From: Otis tarda
Taxonomy: Eukaryota > Chordata > Aves > Otidiformes > Otididae
DNA: 64,000 nt
Reading direction: 5' to 3'
Assembly: GCA_026413225.1 (NCBI GenBank)
Contig: CM048553.1
Span: 23,436,501 to 23,500,500, forward strand
Shown here: positions 36,247-48,920 of the stretch, in pieces
How positions within the stretch are numbered: the first letter of the stretch is position 1
Layout: the number at the start of each line of letters is the position of its first letter
Made by a program: the position numbers and the translations under genes
The notes under the pieces: model-generated
Told to the model about the DNA's origin: nothing
Databases searched by the model: none
Seen by the model: only the letters and a program-made list of their open reading frames with translations

Positions 36247-39200
36247 GACCTTGACGCTCGAGATGAGCTGAATTGGAAGTGAAAGGGTTGTGAGGCACTG
36301 CAAAAGAGGAGCGTTGCTTCTCAGGTGGCCTGGTTCCCTCTCCATGCTGCCTTGCACCTTGTACACCTGTGGGCAGGGGCAAAAAGGTGGCTGGGGAGCA
36401 CAGGGGGGCTCTTCTGCCCCCTTCTCACTGACCTCTCAGAGAGTTTGGCAAGCAGCAGTTCCATAGAAGCATGCCAGGAAGGGAGAACATATATTTTTTG
36501 CTTGTTTTGCTGCACCCGAGCATCTGGGATCAGAGGAGAGGGAAGCAGCCGCTTGAAAAAGTGTCCGGAAGAGCCCATGGGCTGCAGTCATGGGCACATT
36601 TTCAGAAAAGTTCAGATATCAAAAGATTTTTGGAAGAGTGCAGGCTGCTGGGTACATTTGATGCCAGACTCTGAGTGAGGCTAATTTCAGTACCCAATAG
36701 CTGTTTAAAAATAAATCTGGCTCCCTCTGACCAGCCAGTATTTTTCAAAGCACCTGTAAGTGCTCTGGAGAGCCCTGTTCATCCGTTGAATAATTTCTGA
36801 AAAGCCCAGAAGTTTCTGTTTTGCATTTGAGAAACTGAACTGTGGTTTTACATTAAATATTTTGAAAATCCTTCTACAAATACAAAAATTTTTCATGATG
36901 GTGATTTAGTACCTTCGATATCTGTGGAAACTGTTTACTGTAACTGGTAGAACCACCTTTAAATTGGTACTTACAATACACACCAGGCAAAACATAATTG
37001 TTATACTAGATTTTAGGGATTGTGTGAATTGCTTAGATACTATTTTAAAAATAGCTAGCAAAAGGGTGCAACATAAATAAATCACAAAAAATACACTCTA
37101 CTATGTGGAATATTCTTAAGCAGGGGAAGAAGTATTTCAGAAAGGAGCCAGGTTTCCATCAGCTGCTTCAACGAGCTGCTCTTCACCCACCTCTGTGCGA
37201 TTTGTCTTTGGCTGTAGGCAGAAACAGAGGTGGCCTGGCAACATCTCACTCGCCGCTTTGGTAGGGAAATGATGACAGAAAAAAAAGTCTGTCTGTCATC
37301 CCCTGCCAGCTGCAGGCTTTGAGCAAGCCTGTTTATACAGCAAAAGGGCCTCCTCTGCTCTTGGCTTTCTTAGTGATGTAAGGAGAGATGTATTTTAAAA
37401 TACATATATATTCCCCCCTTGCATTTCCCAGTGCAGGGATATTGCAAAAACACGCACGTCGTCAGTGGTGCTGTTGTGCTGTCAGCAATGTGGGAGAATA
37501 TAGGAGCTCTGAACCGCAGAGGGAAGGCAACTGTATGTACACTCAGCAGTTTGGGAATGTTACAGGCATGAATGTGTTTGGGAAGCAGATGCCTGCCTGG
37601 GCTCATATGCGATGTGGAGTTAATAACTACTTTTGCCACTCCTCCCCCTCTCCATTCCCCTCCAGTAAAACTTCCTGTGCCATAAAATACATATGGATCT
37701 TCTGCTATTACTTAGGATGCTTCAGAGAGGAGAGGAGGGCAGGGAAAGGGAGAAACATTCAGATCGTTAAAAATGCCACTTTGAAGGAGCAAAGGGATTT
37801 TCATAGGGAGGAGAGTCCTCAGCTTAACACACCTTTTTGTTACAAGAGAAAGTTGAAAACATTTGATTGCTGCATAATTCATTAATTATTGGACCAATGT
37901 GAAGGTGGAACGTGTTATACATGTTTTTGCAAGGTGCCAGCATTTAGCAGCTTCAGAAGAGAGACTGCTCTGTGAGACTGCTTGTTAATTTGGCGCAGTT
38001 AGACAGCACCTAAGACATTCTTATTAAGCCAGCAGCAATGTGCAGTGCTTAAGAAAAACAAAAGGAGATAGATCTTTCAATTATTTCAGTGTTTTCCCCC
38101 CACACTCTCCTTTGTTTTAGATCATGTCCCTAACTGCTAGGAAAGTAGCGATATTGGCCTAAATTCCCTCAGTAGCAAAGAGAATAACCAATTAATAAAA
38201 AAGAGGAAAAACCCTTCATGCATCTCTTTTTCCTGATTGTGTCAGTCCAGCTCATCCTATGCTCACAGCACATAAATACTCAACTTGTGTATACTTTATG
38301 TTGCTGCAGTATATCTCTGTGTCCTTTTATCTCTCTCTCTCTTTATTTTGGATTATCATTCTGTCACTGGTGCTGTCAGTGAGATGAAAGGCAAGAAACA
38401 GCTATAGTGCTGAGTAATTCACATTACTGGATTTTTCTCCCTCAGAAGGAATGAGTGATATCTATTCAGTGTCATTTTCTCGTATAAGATGTTTCAGTTT
38501 TCCTCTTTGGAGAGAGTAGAAATAAATGTTTCTGCCTGTATTCCCCCAAAACATTGGACGATTCTATGAGTCCTTAGAAAATTGCTTTCTGAAAAAAATT
38601 AAGCAGAGAAAATAATTCAGATCCCAGTCAGAGAACTTGCACAGGTAGAGTTGTCATAGATAAATGCCATGAATTTTTGATGGCATGTTTAAATATAACT
38701 AGAAAGAACTACACTTCATAGGAAATACTAAATTTCTTAAGTGTGGTAGTGTGAACACAGTATGTGTATTATGGGCACGCATTTGCAGCAGGAGTGCTCA
38801 CAGCATAAAATAATGTTGCTTTTTGCTTCTACTTCACAGCATGTTTGTTGTCCTGATTGCTTTGAACGGCATAAATGGAGCAATATTAAATGCTAGGCAC
38901 TGTTTTTTTCTCCATTGCAGTGCTGACAGAGAAGCTTTGGCCAAACTTGCCTTGTGGCTTAAGATTTTACTGTCCCAAGCTGTGCTGAGCCATACTGCTG
39001 GTCCCCGCGGTGCTCAGCCACTGCCTGTACAGCAGCGAACGTGGGCAGGGCAGTGCCCAATGCCTTCCTTCAAACTGCCGATGGCCGTCCTCTCCAGCTG
39101 GGATGCCCCAGAATGGCCTTGTGCTCTGCGGTGGCTCTAGCAGAGATGCCATCATTGCAATTTGGGGAATGAAGGTTGTGGAGCAAATGCGTTTTAATGC

Positions 39201-40433
39201 TGCGGAGCAAAGCATAGCCCTTAGTTTGCAAAAATAGTAATTATTTCCTTTTGTTATGTGCATTGTTTGGCTAGTAGAGTGTGCAAAATGCCTGTTCCTG
39301 TAGCTTACAGTTATTTTAATGCTTATGCACACAAGGGGAAAATTATTGTTCTTCATTGCCTTGCTGTGATCTTGGCTTGTGTGTACCATGATGTGTATTT
39401 GAAGGGCTCTTTAAATATCCTTTTCTAGGAAAATAATATAGAAGGGAGAAAAATATTAAAATCTTGAAAGGCCAAAGAGGGCTAGGAATCCTTGACATGA
39501 TGCATATTGCTTTTTGGGTTAAACTCCCTCTTTCAAATCTGATCTGTTCGAGGAATTGTTAAGGAACAGTCCCTTTACTGAGGGCAGTGTCTGTGTCTGT
39601 CCTGTTTTAGTTCCTGTGTTTGATGACACCTTATCCTAAGTAGTATTCCAACATCTTGCTGTACTGCTACAGGTATGAACTAATCATAAGGCTACAATAA
39701 TTTGCAGTGCAGCCAGAATAAACACCGAGCCAGTACAGTGAGCAGGTCATTTTTATCATTAACTGGTATGTTTCCAATCTTATAACAAGGTGCTTCCACC
39801 AGCATCTTCCAGTTTTAAGGGCATCCACTGAGCTCTGTAGAAGAATCTCACTGTTTTGTAATCAAAGAGAAAGGCATTTTAACCTGCCAGAAAAGCCTGT
39901 ATGCTAAACAGGCTTTCCTGTGAAGGATTATATTTTCTTTATGAAAACCGGAGCACCAGTTTGGCTGGTGGGAGGGGATGGGAAGGGAGCGCAGGGAGGC
40001 TCTGCCCTGGGAGGCTGGAGCCTGGGGCTGGCGGGAAGCTGTGTGTGCGCGTACCTGGAGCTTGTACAACCTAGCGATGAGCCCCTGGGGGAGGAAAGAA
40101 ACTGAAAAGGAACAAATAATAAATAATGCAGGAATTATGTATGCCTATATCTGACAGGGCTTTTTTGACTGTGTCCGGAGACTAGAGAAGCTGTTAGTAC
40201 CAGAAAAATCACTCTCTTGCTCATTTGAGAGAAGATTTTGAATAAGGGTTCCCATAATGTCGTCAGAGCTCCTCTCCCCTGCTCCCTCAACAGAGCTGTG
40301 CTTGTCTCATGACAAATTATTAATAAATCTAGGCCATAATCTACTTTTTAGTGCTAGCAATAAACTAGCCGAAGAAGAGCTGCCAGGGAGTCTGTGAGTC
40401 TGACACAGTTTAGCAGGGGATTCCTGTAAGGTT

Positions 40434-40578
40434 GATCTTCAAACTGCTCTCATCAGATATTTTCATTAATTACTTACGTAAAAGAAAAGTATATTAATGA
40501 AATTTGCTACCCATACAAAACTGGGAGAAATTGTAGTGCACAGAAGGATCAGATGGATCACTGGCTATCTTTGACCGT
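40434..40578 (+). mobile_element. Ancient CR1-clade LINE, left half
   Basis: The blocks CAGATATTTTCATTAATTAC, GAAATTTGCTACCCATACAA and AACTGGGAGAAATTG match the order of the RT C-terminal region of old amniote CR1 elements (the stretch coding for ...FINDL... and ...FADDTKLG... type motifs). The copy stops at the LTR boundary and resumes on the far side, so it was already present when the LTR inserted. Confidence 0.6.
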
Positions 40579-41258
40579 TGAAGACTCGTTTAACTCCAAT
40601 CTGCAACTAAGTACCATGCAGCTGCTCACTCACCCTTCCCCTCTTGGATGGGATGGGGGAGAGAATGGGAAAGGAAGGAAAACTCATGAGTTGAGATAGA
40701 GACAGTTTACTAGGACAGCAAAGGAGAAGATGATAATAATAATAATAATAATAATAATACAAATTATATATTAATAAAGATAATAATTGTAAAATATAAT
40801 CATAATAGAATAATAATAAATATAATAGAATAATAATAAATATAATAGAATATACTGATATTAGAATATACAAAATTAACAATGCACAATTACTCACTGC
40901 CGGACGACTGATACAGCCTGTCCCGAGCAACGATCATGGAACGGAACCGAGAGTGATCTCGGAACGATCCTGAGAGATCCACTAGCCAACCTCCACCTAC
41001 ATACTGAGCATGACGTCTGTGGTGTGGAATACTACCTTTGACCAAGTTTGGTCAACTGTAGTGGCTATAGCCCTCCCAGCTTTTTGTACCTGCACGTTAG
41101 CAAAACCTAGGAAACTGAAAAAAGTCCTTGAGCTGTTAGCAACAACTAATAATATCAGTGTATTATCAGTGTTGTTCACCTACCAAATCCCATACTAAAT
41201 CCAAAGTACTGCAGCTACTGGGAAGAAAATTTGTTCCATCCCAGCCAAAACCAGGACA
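40579..41258 (-). mobile_element. Solo LTR of an avian endogenous retrovirus, antisense
   Basis: Read on the minus strand, the element opens with TGTCCTGGTTTTGGCTGGGA, which I recognise as the start of a common avian ERV LTR (ERVL-like type). It passes a segment with GGAGGGCTATAGCCACTACA, then GACGTCATGCTCAGTATGTA (a CRE-like site followed by a position where related LTRs carry a TATA box, here altered). It ends in a pyrimidine-rich part and GGAGTTAAACGAGTCTTCA. It has TG...CA ends and is about 680 bp. No internal gag, pol or env sequence lies on either side, so it is a solo LTR left by recombination. The flanking 5-mers ACCGT and GAAGT do not match, so a target-site duplication is not evident. 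Confidence 0.82.
40732..40860. repeat. Expanded AAT microsatellite inside the LTR
   Basis: About nine perfect ATA/AAT units at 40732-40759 are followed by imperfect AATAAT and AATATAATAGAATAAT repeats to about 40860. It lies within the solo LTR and has displaced or expanded part of it. It produces poly-tyrosine frames on the minus strand that are not genes. Confidence 0.9.
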
Positions 41259-41400
41259 GAAGTAAATAAATATGGGATGTAATCAAATAGAACAAATGGC
41301 AACTTATTTCACTTAGGGACTAATTATAGGAGTTTTTGCTCTATGTCATGAGTTCATAAATTGAAAGTTCCACAGGAAGGAGAAGATCAGATTGTAGTAG
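41259..41400 (+). mobile_element. Ancient CR1-clade LINE, right half
   Basis: Continuation of the copy broken by the LTR. AACAAATGGCAACTTATTTC, a stretch with CACTTAGGGACTAATTATAGG and then GAGTTCATAAATTGAAAG follow the order of the old CR1 ORF2 region downstream of the left half. It is heavily decayed and its right end is uncertain. Confidence 0.5.
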
Positions 41401-43424
41401 TAGAGCAGAGAATGACTGTGTGGTTCATACCTTACAGGATGCTGCCATCGCAGAGGGAACTGTGTTCCCAGAGAATACTGGTCAAATTACTTCCCATAGA
41501 TTTTGGCTAGAATAAATGTTGCTCTGTGTGCCCTGATGAAAAGTTGACAGAATTGTTACATTTCTATGTGTTTTCAGTTACTCTGGACATCTTTTTTTTT
41601 TTTTCAGCAGTGTCATGCTGCCACACAGAGTCAATATGCGTGAGGAATATCTCACTTTCCTCTTGTAGCATTGTTTGAATTACGGAGGCAATTCCCTTGG
41701 GGTTCAGTAAAACATAGTATCCTCTCTGGGGTACCAGGGCAAGACAATCAGTCATTGTATATAATGCATTTGCCTGACCTAATGGTCCTGCAGGCTGGCA
41801 CCTTCAGTGTACATTTGCATTAACTTTTTTTGTATCTCTTTATCTCTCTGCTATTACTAGCTTATTTTCTACCTACATTCTGCTACTGAGAAGGAGGAAA
41901 TTAAAAGTGGCAGCTTTCAGTATTAGGAGTCCTTCCCAGGCCATGTTTTTGAATATACTACATGAGAATGAATATCAGATTGTGACTCATGTAGGATCTT
42001 GCAGATTTAGTTATCTTGTCTTCCTTTTCTTTGTGACATAAAAAAATAAATCCAGTGGTTTTAGCTATTCCTAGAGGGGAAAAAATTGTCAGAAAGTGGA
42101 AGCCATCAAGAGTTTAAAATGTACATCCCATTGTGTATGTGGGCCCCAGTGATGAAGTCCCGGTTTTGCTGAAGTGACAGGTTGAGTGACTCTGTGACCA
42201 TCAGGAGTTACGTCTTGAGTACTCCCCGCTGCAGTTTTTGCATGCCCCAGAGGGAAGGTGGTAGTCCAGTGCTTGAATTTGCAGAAAAGTCCTGTCAGAT
42301 TTTGTGCACCTCATGAGTTATTTTCTGTGAACCACAACATATAGCATACATAGACAGAGAGTGGCATCAACCAAGGGTTCTGTAAACTCAGGCCCTGCAA
42401 GGACTGAGTATAGCTAGAGAGAAAACAACTACTACTATAACATTAAAGAACCTTAAATCCCTTTGTAGATGCTCCAACTAGAGAATAAAAGTATCTTTTG
42501 GGGTTTAACTTAATCCCTTTGAGGGGGAATTAAGCTAAGCAAGCTGAAGCTGCTGTACTTTTGAAAGAGCACTTCCATGCAAGACTTGAGTGTGCTTTAG
42601 CTTGACATCTTTACTTACGTAATCTTGACTTCTATAAATAGCTTTGCTTAGGCATGTCTGTTGTTCCCTATAGGTACCAAACTTGCACTGTATTATATAC
42701 AGTAGGTTAATGTTTCTAGACACAGTCTCAAGCTCTGTGAATTCTCACTTAAAGAGAAGTTTCTGTCATTCAGAAATAATGAGCCAATAAGGAAATCTAA
42801 TTAGTATTTTTCTCCATTTTACTCAGAACTTTATCTTCTTCTGACTGATTGGTATCCATGTGGGTGCGTGCCAACATCTCCTCTTCTATGTTGTATTTAT
42901 AGTAATCTTGTATATCACATGCTTATAATGTGGCTTCAGATTCAGGGTTGGCTGATGAACTGATGTGACAGATTGGTATGGGTACATTACAAAGAATTTT
43001 CCTATAGTCTGTTAAAATGTTGGCTCCCTTTTTCCTGCGTACAGGCATGTAGGAACAGGGCAAAATGATTGTCATTAAAATGAGTTGTGTGCCATAACTC
43101 AGAGACACTAGGCACTGCTAGAAGAGCCGACTTAAAGACAACAGAGTAGGCAGGAAGAGGTAACTAACCGTTCTCTGCCTCACCTTAATCTGGCAGCTGA
43201 TAATTAAAATAATTTTCTCTAACACCAAGGTAAGGCAAGGCAAGTCAAGAGGCTATTTTACAAGCAGATGCCAAGGCAGCTCCCAGACCAGATGGCATTG
43301 CGCTGGCATGAGTTCTCCATCCACACCCTGCAGCTACGTTCGTGGAGCATCTTCTCTCAAAGCTACTGAGCAGTAAACAGAAGCCTCATTTGGCCTCAGA
43401 ACCGGGAAGCTGGGCTAATAGCAT

Positions 43425-43438
43425 GCGCCATCTGTTGA
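43425..43438 (-). promoter_or_regulatory. Possible CTCF-type motif
   Basis: On the minus strand the stretch reads TCAACAGATGGCGC. The core AGATGGCGC agrees with the CTCF core; the flanking CCASY part matches only partly. A single motif match is weak evidence. Confidence 0.25.
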
Positions 43439-45053
43439 AGGCGCCTACTGTGAGTCACCAATGGCAGTTGGAGTGAGTTGCCTGTGTGCAGGATCCTGTC
43501 ACGTACATGTGTGTGTATGTTTTTTAAGAGTGCTGCCAACAGTCTTTAAACATAGACATTTTGTGGAGAAGCCTTAGAAGTGGTGATGTTGAATCTGTAT
43601 TTCTCCTTTCAGAATCTGAAATAGCATTGTAACCTAATGTCACTACAGTATGTCAGCTCTGAGCTGTGTGAGTACGTGTGATAGCTGTCCTTCTACAAAG
43701 GGAGGGCGCTGTTCACCTTTTCAAAACAGTTGGCTTTCAGGAGTCTACAGTACACTATAGCTAAGTCCAGAGACCTACTCTGCAGAGAGGGGATGCTGTG
43801 GATCCTGGAGTTGTTATTGAGCTGTGTAAGGGCTGAGCACAGGACTTGGCTGCAGGACAGTGCAGCCCTGCCAGCTGGGGCTCCTCCTTTGCTGAAGCAC
43901 ATGCCAATTAGAAGAGACTTTGTCTCAATGTAGTTACACAGACTGAAGTGCCATTTTGACTTTTCTGTTTACAAATAGAAACCTGTTCATAACAAAGTGT
44001 TTTCTGCCATAGAAGTCAGGGAGAGGGTGTGCATTTTCTTCTGTTGTTGCTCTTTCTCATGCAGTCTTATTTACCATTGGGCTAAAACTTGTTCAAGCAT
44101 CAATAATTTTTAGATAGATCTAAATGATTACTAAGCAAGCAGTTTAAAAACTAGTGACCCTAAAATGGGTAGCTCTTTAAAAAGCTAATCATTACTTGGC
44201 ACAGAATCATGGTATGGTTCTTAGATGGCCTTTTGGAAGAAGCTTTCTGCTGCAAGGAAGGAGGGAGCTGTGTTAGTAGGATCTGAACTAGACCAGCAGT
44301 CTCCTTTGGATTAATGAGTTAGACTAGAAATATGTAGCTGCTGAAAGAAGGAAGTTATTAATATTAGGGTCAGTGCCTGAGTGTAGCATGAGTTTTAATG
44401 GCAAGCATCTCTCCTAATTGCAGAAAACTGCTTACTTGAAAATCTGATGGTGAGTGTTATTTGAAAGAAGATGAGTGAGTGTCCTTAATTTTCCTCCTCT
44501 GGGAAGGTCATAGTGTCTCTGAAGTGAATAACAAACACTGTCAGTGTATAGTCAGCAGATGGTTTCTTCACTGAGACTGGAGAGAAGAGTGAACCACTGC
44601 CATCACTTACTGTCGTGGCTGTTCTTTTGCTTTACTTGTTTCCCCTCTTCATTGTGAATATCAGTTAGTGTGGTTTTTGCCTCTTTTGTGTTTACTCAGC
44701 AGCTGGTGCCTCTCTGTGCAGGGACAAACTATCTTAAAGGATAGAAACAGGGACAGATTTTACTTGCATTACTAACATCTCAGCCTTCTCATTTTTTAAT
44801 GTCTTTGCCACACTATCTACCCAGACAGGCTGCAGGAGAATTAGGACTAACATGGGCAAAAAGGGCCGCATGCTGGTCGGCAAGGAGCTGTAGCAGTTAA
44901 TGGGGCAAGATACCCCTAATTCAAGATTTTGCTATAATTATCCAACTTAAGCATCAATATCTAGTCATAAACTGACCATTATTGTAATGATTCATTTGTT
45001 GTAATTGACCCTGGGGTCATTCTGGTTTTTTTTTTTGGTTTTTTTTTTTTTAG

Positions 45054-45167
45054 GATGTTATTACATCTCTTGAAGTCACTGGTAAGGCTGTGAGGTTTCG
45101 TGAAGGAAAGATGACAATAGAGAAGAGAGACAACCCCAGTCTTTCAGCAAATCTTTCCAAGAGCAGA
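45054..45167 (+). other. ADAM22: Candidate alternative cassette exon of ADAM22
   Basis: A pyrimidine tract of more than 20 bases, almost all T, ends in TAG at 45051-45053. After it, 114 nt stay open for 38 codons (DVITSLEVTGKAVRFREGKM...) and end at AGA, followed by GTAAGAGAAG, a good donor. The host intron is phase 0 and the segment length is a multiple of three, so inclusion would insert 38 residues between KTVEVK and GGEHCYY without a frameshift. An internal donor at 45082 (GTAAGG) would instead give a 28-nt frame-shifting exon. I know of no ADAM isoform with this insert, so it may be a chance pseudo-exon. Confidence 0.25.
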
Positions 45168-48100
45168 GTAAGAGAAGATAGATGCGATGCTTACGTTTAG
45201 TCTTTTGGTGGTCTTAGATCTCCCATATACTGTGATTCTTCCTGTAGTGCAGTGTATTTTATTATAGCACCTGCTATAAAGGAGTTTTATTACATGTCAA
45301 AACCAACAAGATTTCAGCCTCAGCACTACAGGGAGGCAAAGGCAGTAAACTTCTTGTCCAAAATTACATGTGCTCTAATGAAAGCACGGATCTGTAGAGT
45401 CTCTTTGGTTGTCCTGACTCTTAGTAGAGAACCAGTCCCAGGCATTATAGCTTTAAATGCTTCTCTCTTCCTGGGTTTTGTGAACTGTTGAAAATGAGTT
45501 TCCCAAAAGTACAATACACAATTTGCACCATCCCCACCACGTGGCGTATGTTACAGGCATGTTTTATCTGCTTGAGATGCTGTTAGGAGTGCTAAACAAT
45601 CACTCTTCTAAGCCATCCAGTGCTAGTGCCATCTGGTTTCACTACGTTGCCTCTTACTTCCTTGCTGAGGTTATGACAATCATTTAGGAGTATCCTGACA
45701 GCAGGATTTCTTACACTGAAGAGTTCTCTTTAAAAAAAAAACTACACCATACCAGTAGTGCTTCAAGTACTTAAAAAACCCCTATTTTCATTTAAACTTC
45801 TTAAATTCTATTAATTGGTTTGGGGTGACTTGCATGATGTTGATAGGAACATGTAAGTCCGTGTGTAAAAAAATATCCCCCCAGATGTTAGCATATAGAG
45901 ATAAGTGTTTTGTAGTGCTTAAGAATCAGTCCCTGAGACTGAGATTTGGGTTACATTTCTGTCTCCACTAGAATTACTGTGAAATTCAGTAGATGATTGT
46001 ATTGAATTGATTTGATTAAATAAAGTAGAATTGTGTGTCTGAGTTGTATTTTTCCTAGGTAAGAATTTAGAGCTGTTTTTCTTATATTTTTATTTTCTAG
46101 ATCTGCATGCATAAAATTTTGTTCATGGATTTATTAAGGAATAAATTAATTTGGAGGTACTATCATGGGGCATTTATTTTATTCTCATTAAGAAGATCAA
46201 AACACACTTTTGAGCCACAAACTTGGATTCTTAGTATGAAAAAATGTTCCTCCTGGTTACAAAGACATGGTTTTGCAAACTAATGGAGCCTGAGATTCTA
46301 CTTCTAGTACATATTAACTACATTTTCTGAGAACAAACTGATTTGTCTAATTACTGCAAATTTCTTTCACAGCTAGAACTCTGTACAACTCCCTACTGAT
46401 AGTCTTTTCAATATCGTTCCCATGTTCATGTGCTTACTCCAGTTTTACCTTTTGCAAGAATACTACTGCAGGAGTTCTTTTAAAAGAGTATTTTATTACT
46501 CATAAGATTTTAGCTCATCCATATAGTTTGATTGTTAGTTTTGTTACTAGCTTACTGTAGTCTCTCTTTGTTTACTTTTCATTAATATATTCTGGAAATA
46601 CCTGAAAGCCTTAAGCAGTACTGTGACCCTGTAGTGGGGGACATCCTGCAGACTGAAAGAAGGAAAATATCAAATGAAGAGAGCTTAAAGTAGCTAACAT
46701 ATAGGAAGTCAGTAGGTGTAAAAGAGGAGAACAAAATAGATAGAATTAGCCAAGATAAGATGTAGTCTGTCTAAAATCTCATGTAACTTAGGATGGTGGT
46801 GGCTAAAATGCATGTGAATGCATTGAATGCAAGAAGCTGAAACCTTCTCCTTTTCACTTGTACTCCATCTGGGTCCCAAACGCCTGATGGTTCTGAGAAA
46901 TGGTGACCTGAGGTGATGGGTCATACATCTTGCACCAGACACCCCGCTGTAGCCTGGTACAGAGGGTCAGCCCTGGGTTTCTTATGGACATGAGCCAGAT
47001 AAATGTCAGCACTGCCTGTCAAACATTACCAGCAGCATTTTCCTGCAGGCATCTTAGTAGAGAGGCGCTCACGGAGCTTGGGATGTTGGTCACTCTGCAG
47101 GTCAGTTTGGTGAAGGTGTTCTGTATCTGTACCAAATACACAGAGAAAAAGATGCTGAGGTGGCTGCTCTCACTGCAGCAAGCGGAAGAAGTGGTATGTA
47201 GAAGAGAGGAATAACGAGATTGAATGAAATTGGAAAAAAAAACCCCAGACTTTTAACAGAAGATATGCCACAGGGATTCTCCTCACAGATGAAGCAACAA
47301 GCCTGCCAAATAGTGTCAGACTCAGTCTGTTGGATCAGGTGTTGCCTTTCTCTGTAGTGCTGCTACTGCTGCTGTTGCTGGTCACGGCAGCTGTGAGCTG
47401 CCTCCAGGTGCACTGCACTGAGTGCTTTGGGGTCTAACAGCAGCATGCTGGATGCTCTAGGAAAGATTTTGAGCAGGAACTAAAGATTTCCAGTGACCAG
47501 GTTGAGGTCAGGTGTTTTTCCCTGCAAGCAGCCATGCTCTGACAAACAGGCTCCTGTAGTCTCTTCAGGAGATCACCTCAAAACAGAGGCACTCATACTT
47601 CGTAGTTGCTTTCAAAAATAGTTTGCATGCCTTGCAGAAAACAGGACAGAATTTCATAATCAGAACATAAAACTACCAACATATTTTATGTACTTTCTTG
47701 CCTTTTGCCTGATCTGGATTAATTTTTTTTTTCATATTTGAAAAATAAAATCCAAGAGCATTTAATGTCAGATGTCTAAAATGACTGTGCTATGCATCAT
47801 GCAAGTGACTGCTGGCTTCTGAAAAAGCAGTGATTGTAATGCCTTTCCCTTCCTGCAGTAAATGGACATAAATACGCACATGGCTGGGTACATTGAGCTA
47901 GGTAGATTATTCATATATTTGCTGGTAGGGAATAGAAATAGTAAAGTGTTGCTGTTTAAAAAAATAAATCAGCACTGAAAATCTTTGTGATCCTTTAACC
48001 AGCAGTAGTGCAATAATATGACAGAGCTGAATTTGGCAAGGCACTAATAGGTAAGTTGCTCTGTAGGGTAGAGTGGCAGTGAGAATTTAAGGGATGTTTG

Positions 48101-48837
48101 AATTGCTTTTCTAATTTTGCATACAAATATTGACGTTGTATGGTACTGAATGCACTTAGTGTATGTGCAGTAGGGCTCATGGCACTATGGGTGTGACTTC
48201 TGTGAAACTAAGGGGGGATTTTTTGAGTAAGGTCTGCTGGATTTAATTTCAAAAATGTGTATTTTATTTGCAGAAGATGAGACAAATATTAATTTTCATT
48301 GTATCCCTTTACTGCTTGTTTATCCTTAAAGTTTTTATTGGTTTTGGAGCACTAGTGAGCACTTCTGATTTGTTCTCTTTTTTAATCAAGTATTCTTATT
48401 ATTTGATAAACATACCTTTCTCCTCAGAAGTAGGAAATTGCTTGACTTTCAGAGCACAGTTCATCCTGTCCAATGTAGCCATGTGGAGATCAGGTGTTGA
48501 GTCTGCGCTCCCTATTTCCAATCCTTTTCCTAGCCAGTGAAGAAAGATTAGCACTGCTGGAGTAATTTGTTGCTGAAATCTGTCTCAAGATGCCAGGGAT
48601 TTCACACTGAAAATATCCATCTCCGTTCAGTGTAGAGAGAGTCAAAATGATCATGTTTGTCTAGGTACCAAACCATGACTAAAAGGAGATGAGATGAACA
48701 TCCTTGTGAGTGATAGTCAATTCTGGGTGCCATGTCAGTGGGTTGTCAATGTATTTATGAAAAAGCAGTGTTTGACATGATGGAGTGTGATACTGTGGGA
48801 TGTCCTGTGCATTTACAGTCTCGCTTTCCAATTTCAG

Positions 48838-48920
48838 GGAGGAGAACATTGCTATTATCAGGGACAAATTCGAGGAAATCCTGTATCATTTGTTGCCTTG
48901 TCAACATGCCATGGATTACA
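48838..48920 (+). CDS. ADAM22: ADAM22 exon, prodomain ([21 protein letters not shown])
   Basis: The 83-nt exon lies between TTTCAG and GTAAGT. It starts in phase 0 and ends with two bases (CA) of a split codon completed to histidine by the next exon. It encodes the conserved prodomain core with two cysteines (HCYY and STCHGL). In ADAM prodomains this region packs against the metalloproteinase domain. All residues fit the ADAM family pattern; Q and V replace H and D of the human protein as I recall it. Confidence 0.96.

Larger units (their letters stand above)
34749..48837 (+). other. ADAM22: Intron of ADAM22, phase 0, 14.1 kb
   Basis: GT at 34749 and AG at 48836-48837 bound this intron. It holds a nested pair of mobile elements (40434-41400), an AAT microsatellite, a palindrome at 36224-36246, a possible CTCF motif at 43425-43438 and an exon-like segment at 45054-45167. 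The longest open frame in the whole window (37388-37885, + strand, 165 codons) is here but shows no recognisable domain. GC-richer patches near 36.3-36.6 kb and 39.0-39.2 kb have no assignable function. Confidence 0.9.

Noticed and set aside
37388-37885. 165-codon open frame on the + strand, the longest in the window
   Set aside because: No recognisable domain, mixed low-complexity composition, no splice or promoter context, and a length only marginally above what chance gives in 64 kb of six-frame sequence.
40607-40930. Minus-strand frame with a poly-tyrosine run
   Set aside because: It is a translation of the AAT microsatellite within the solo LTR.
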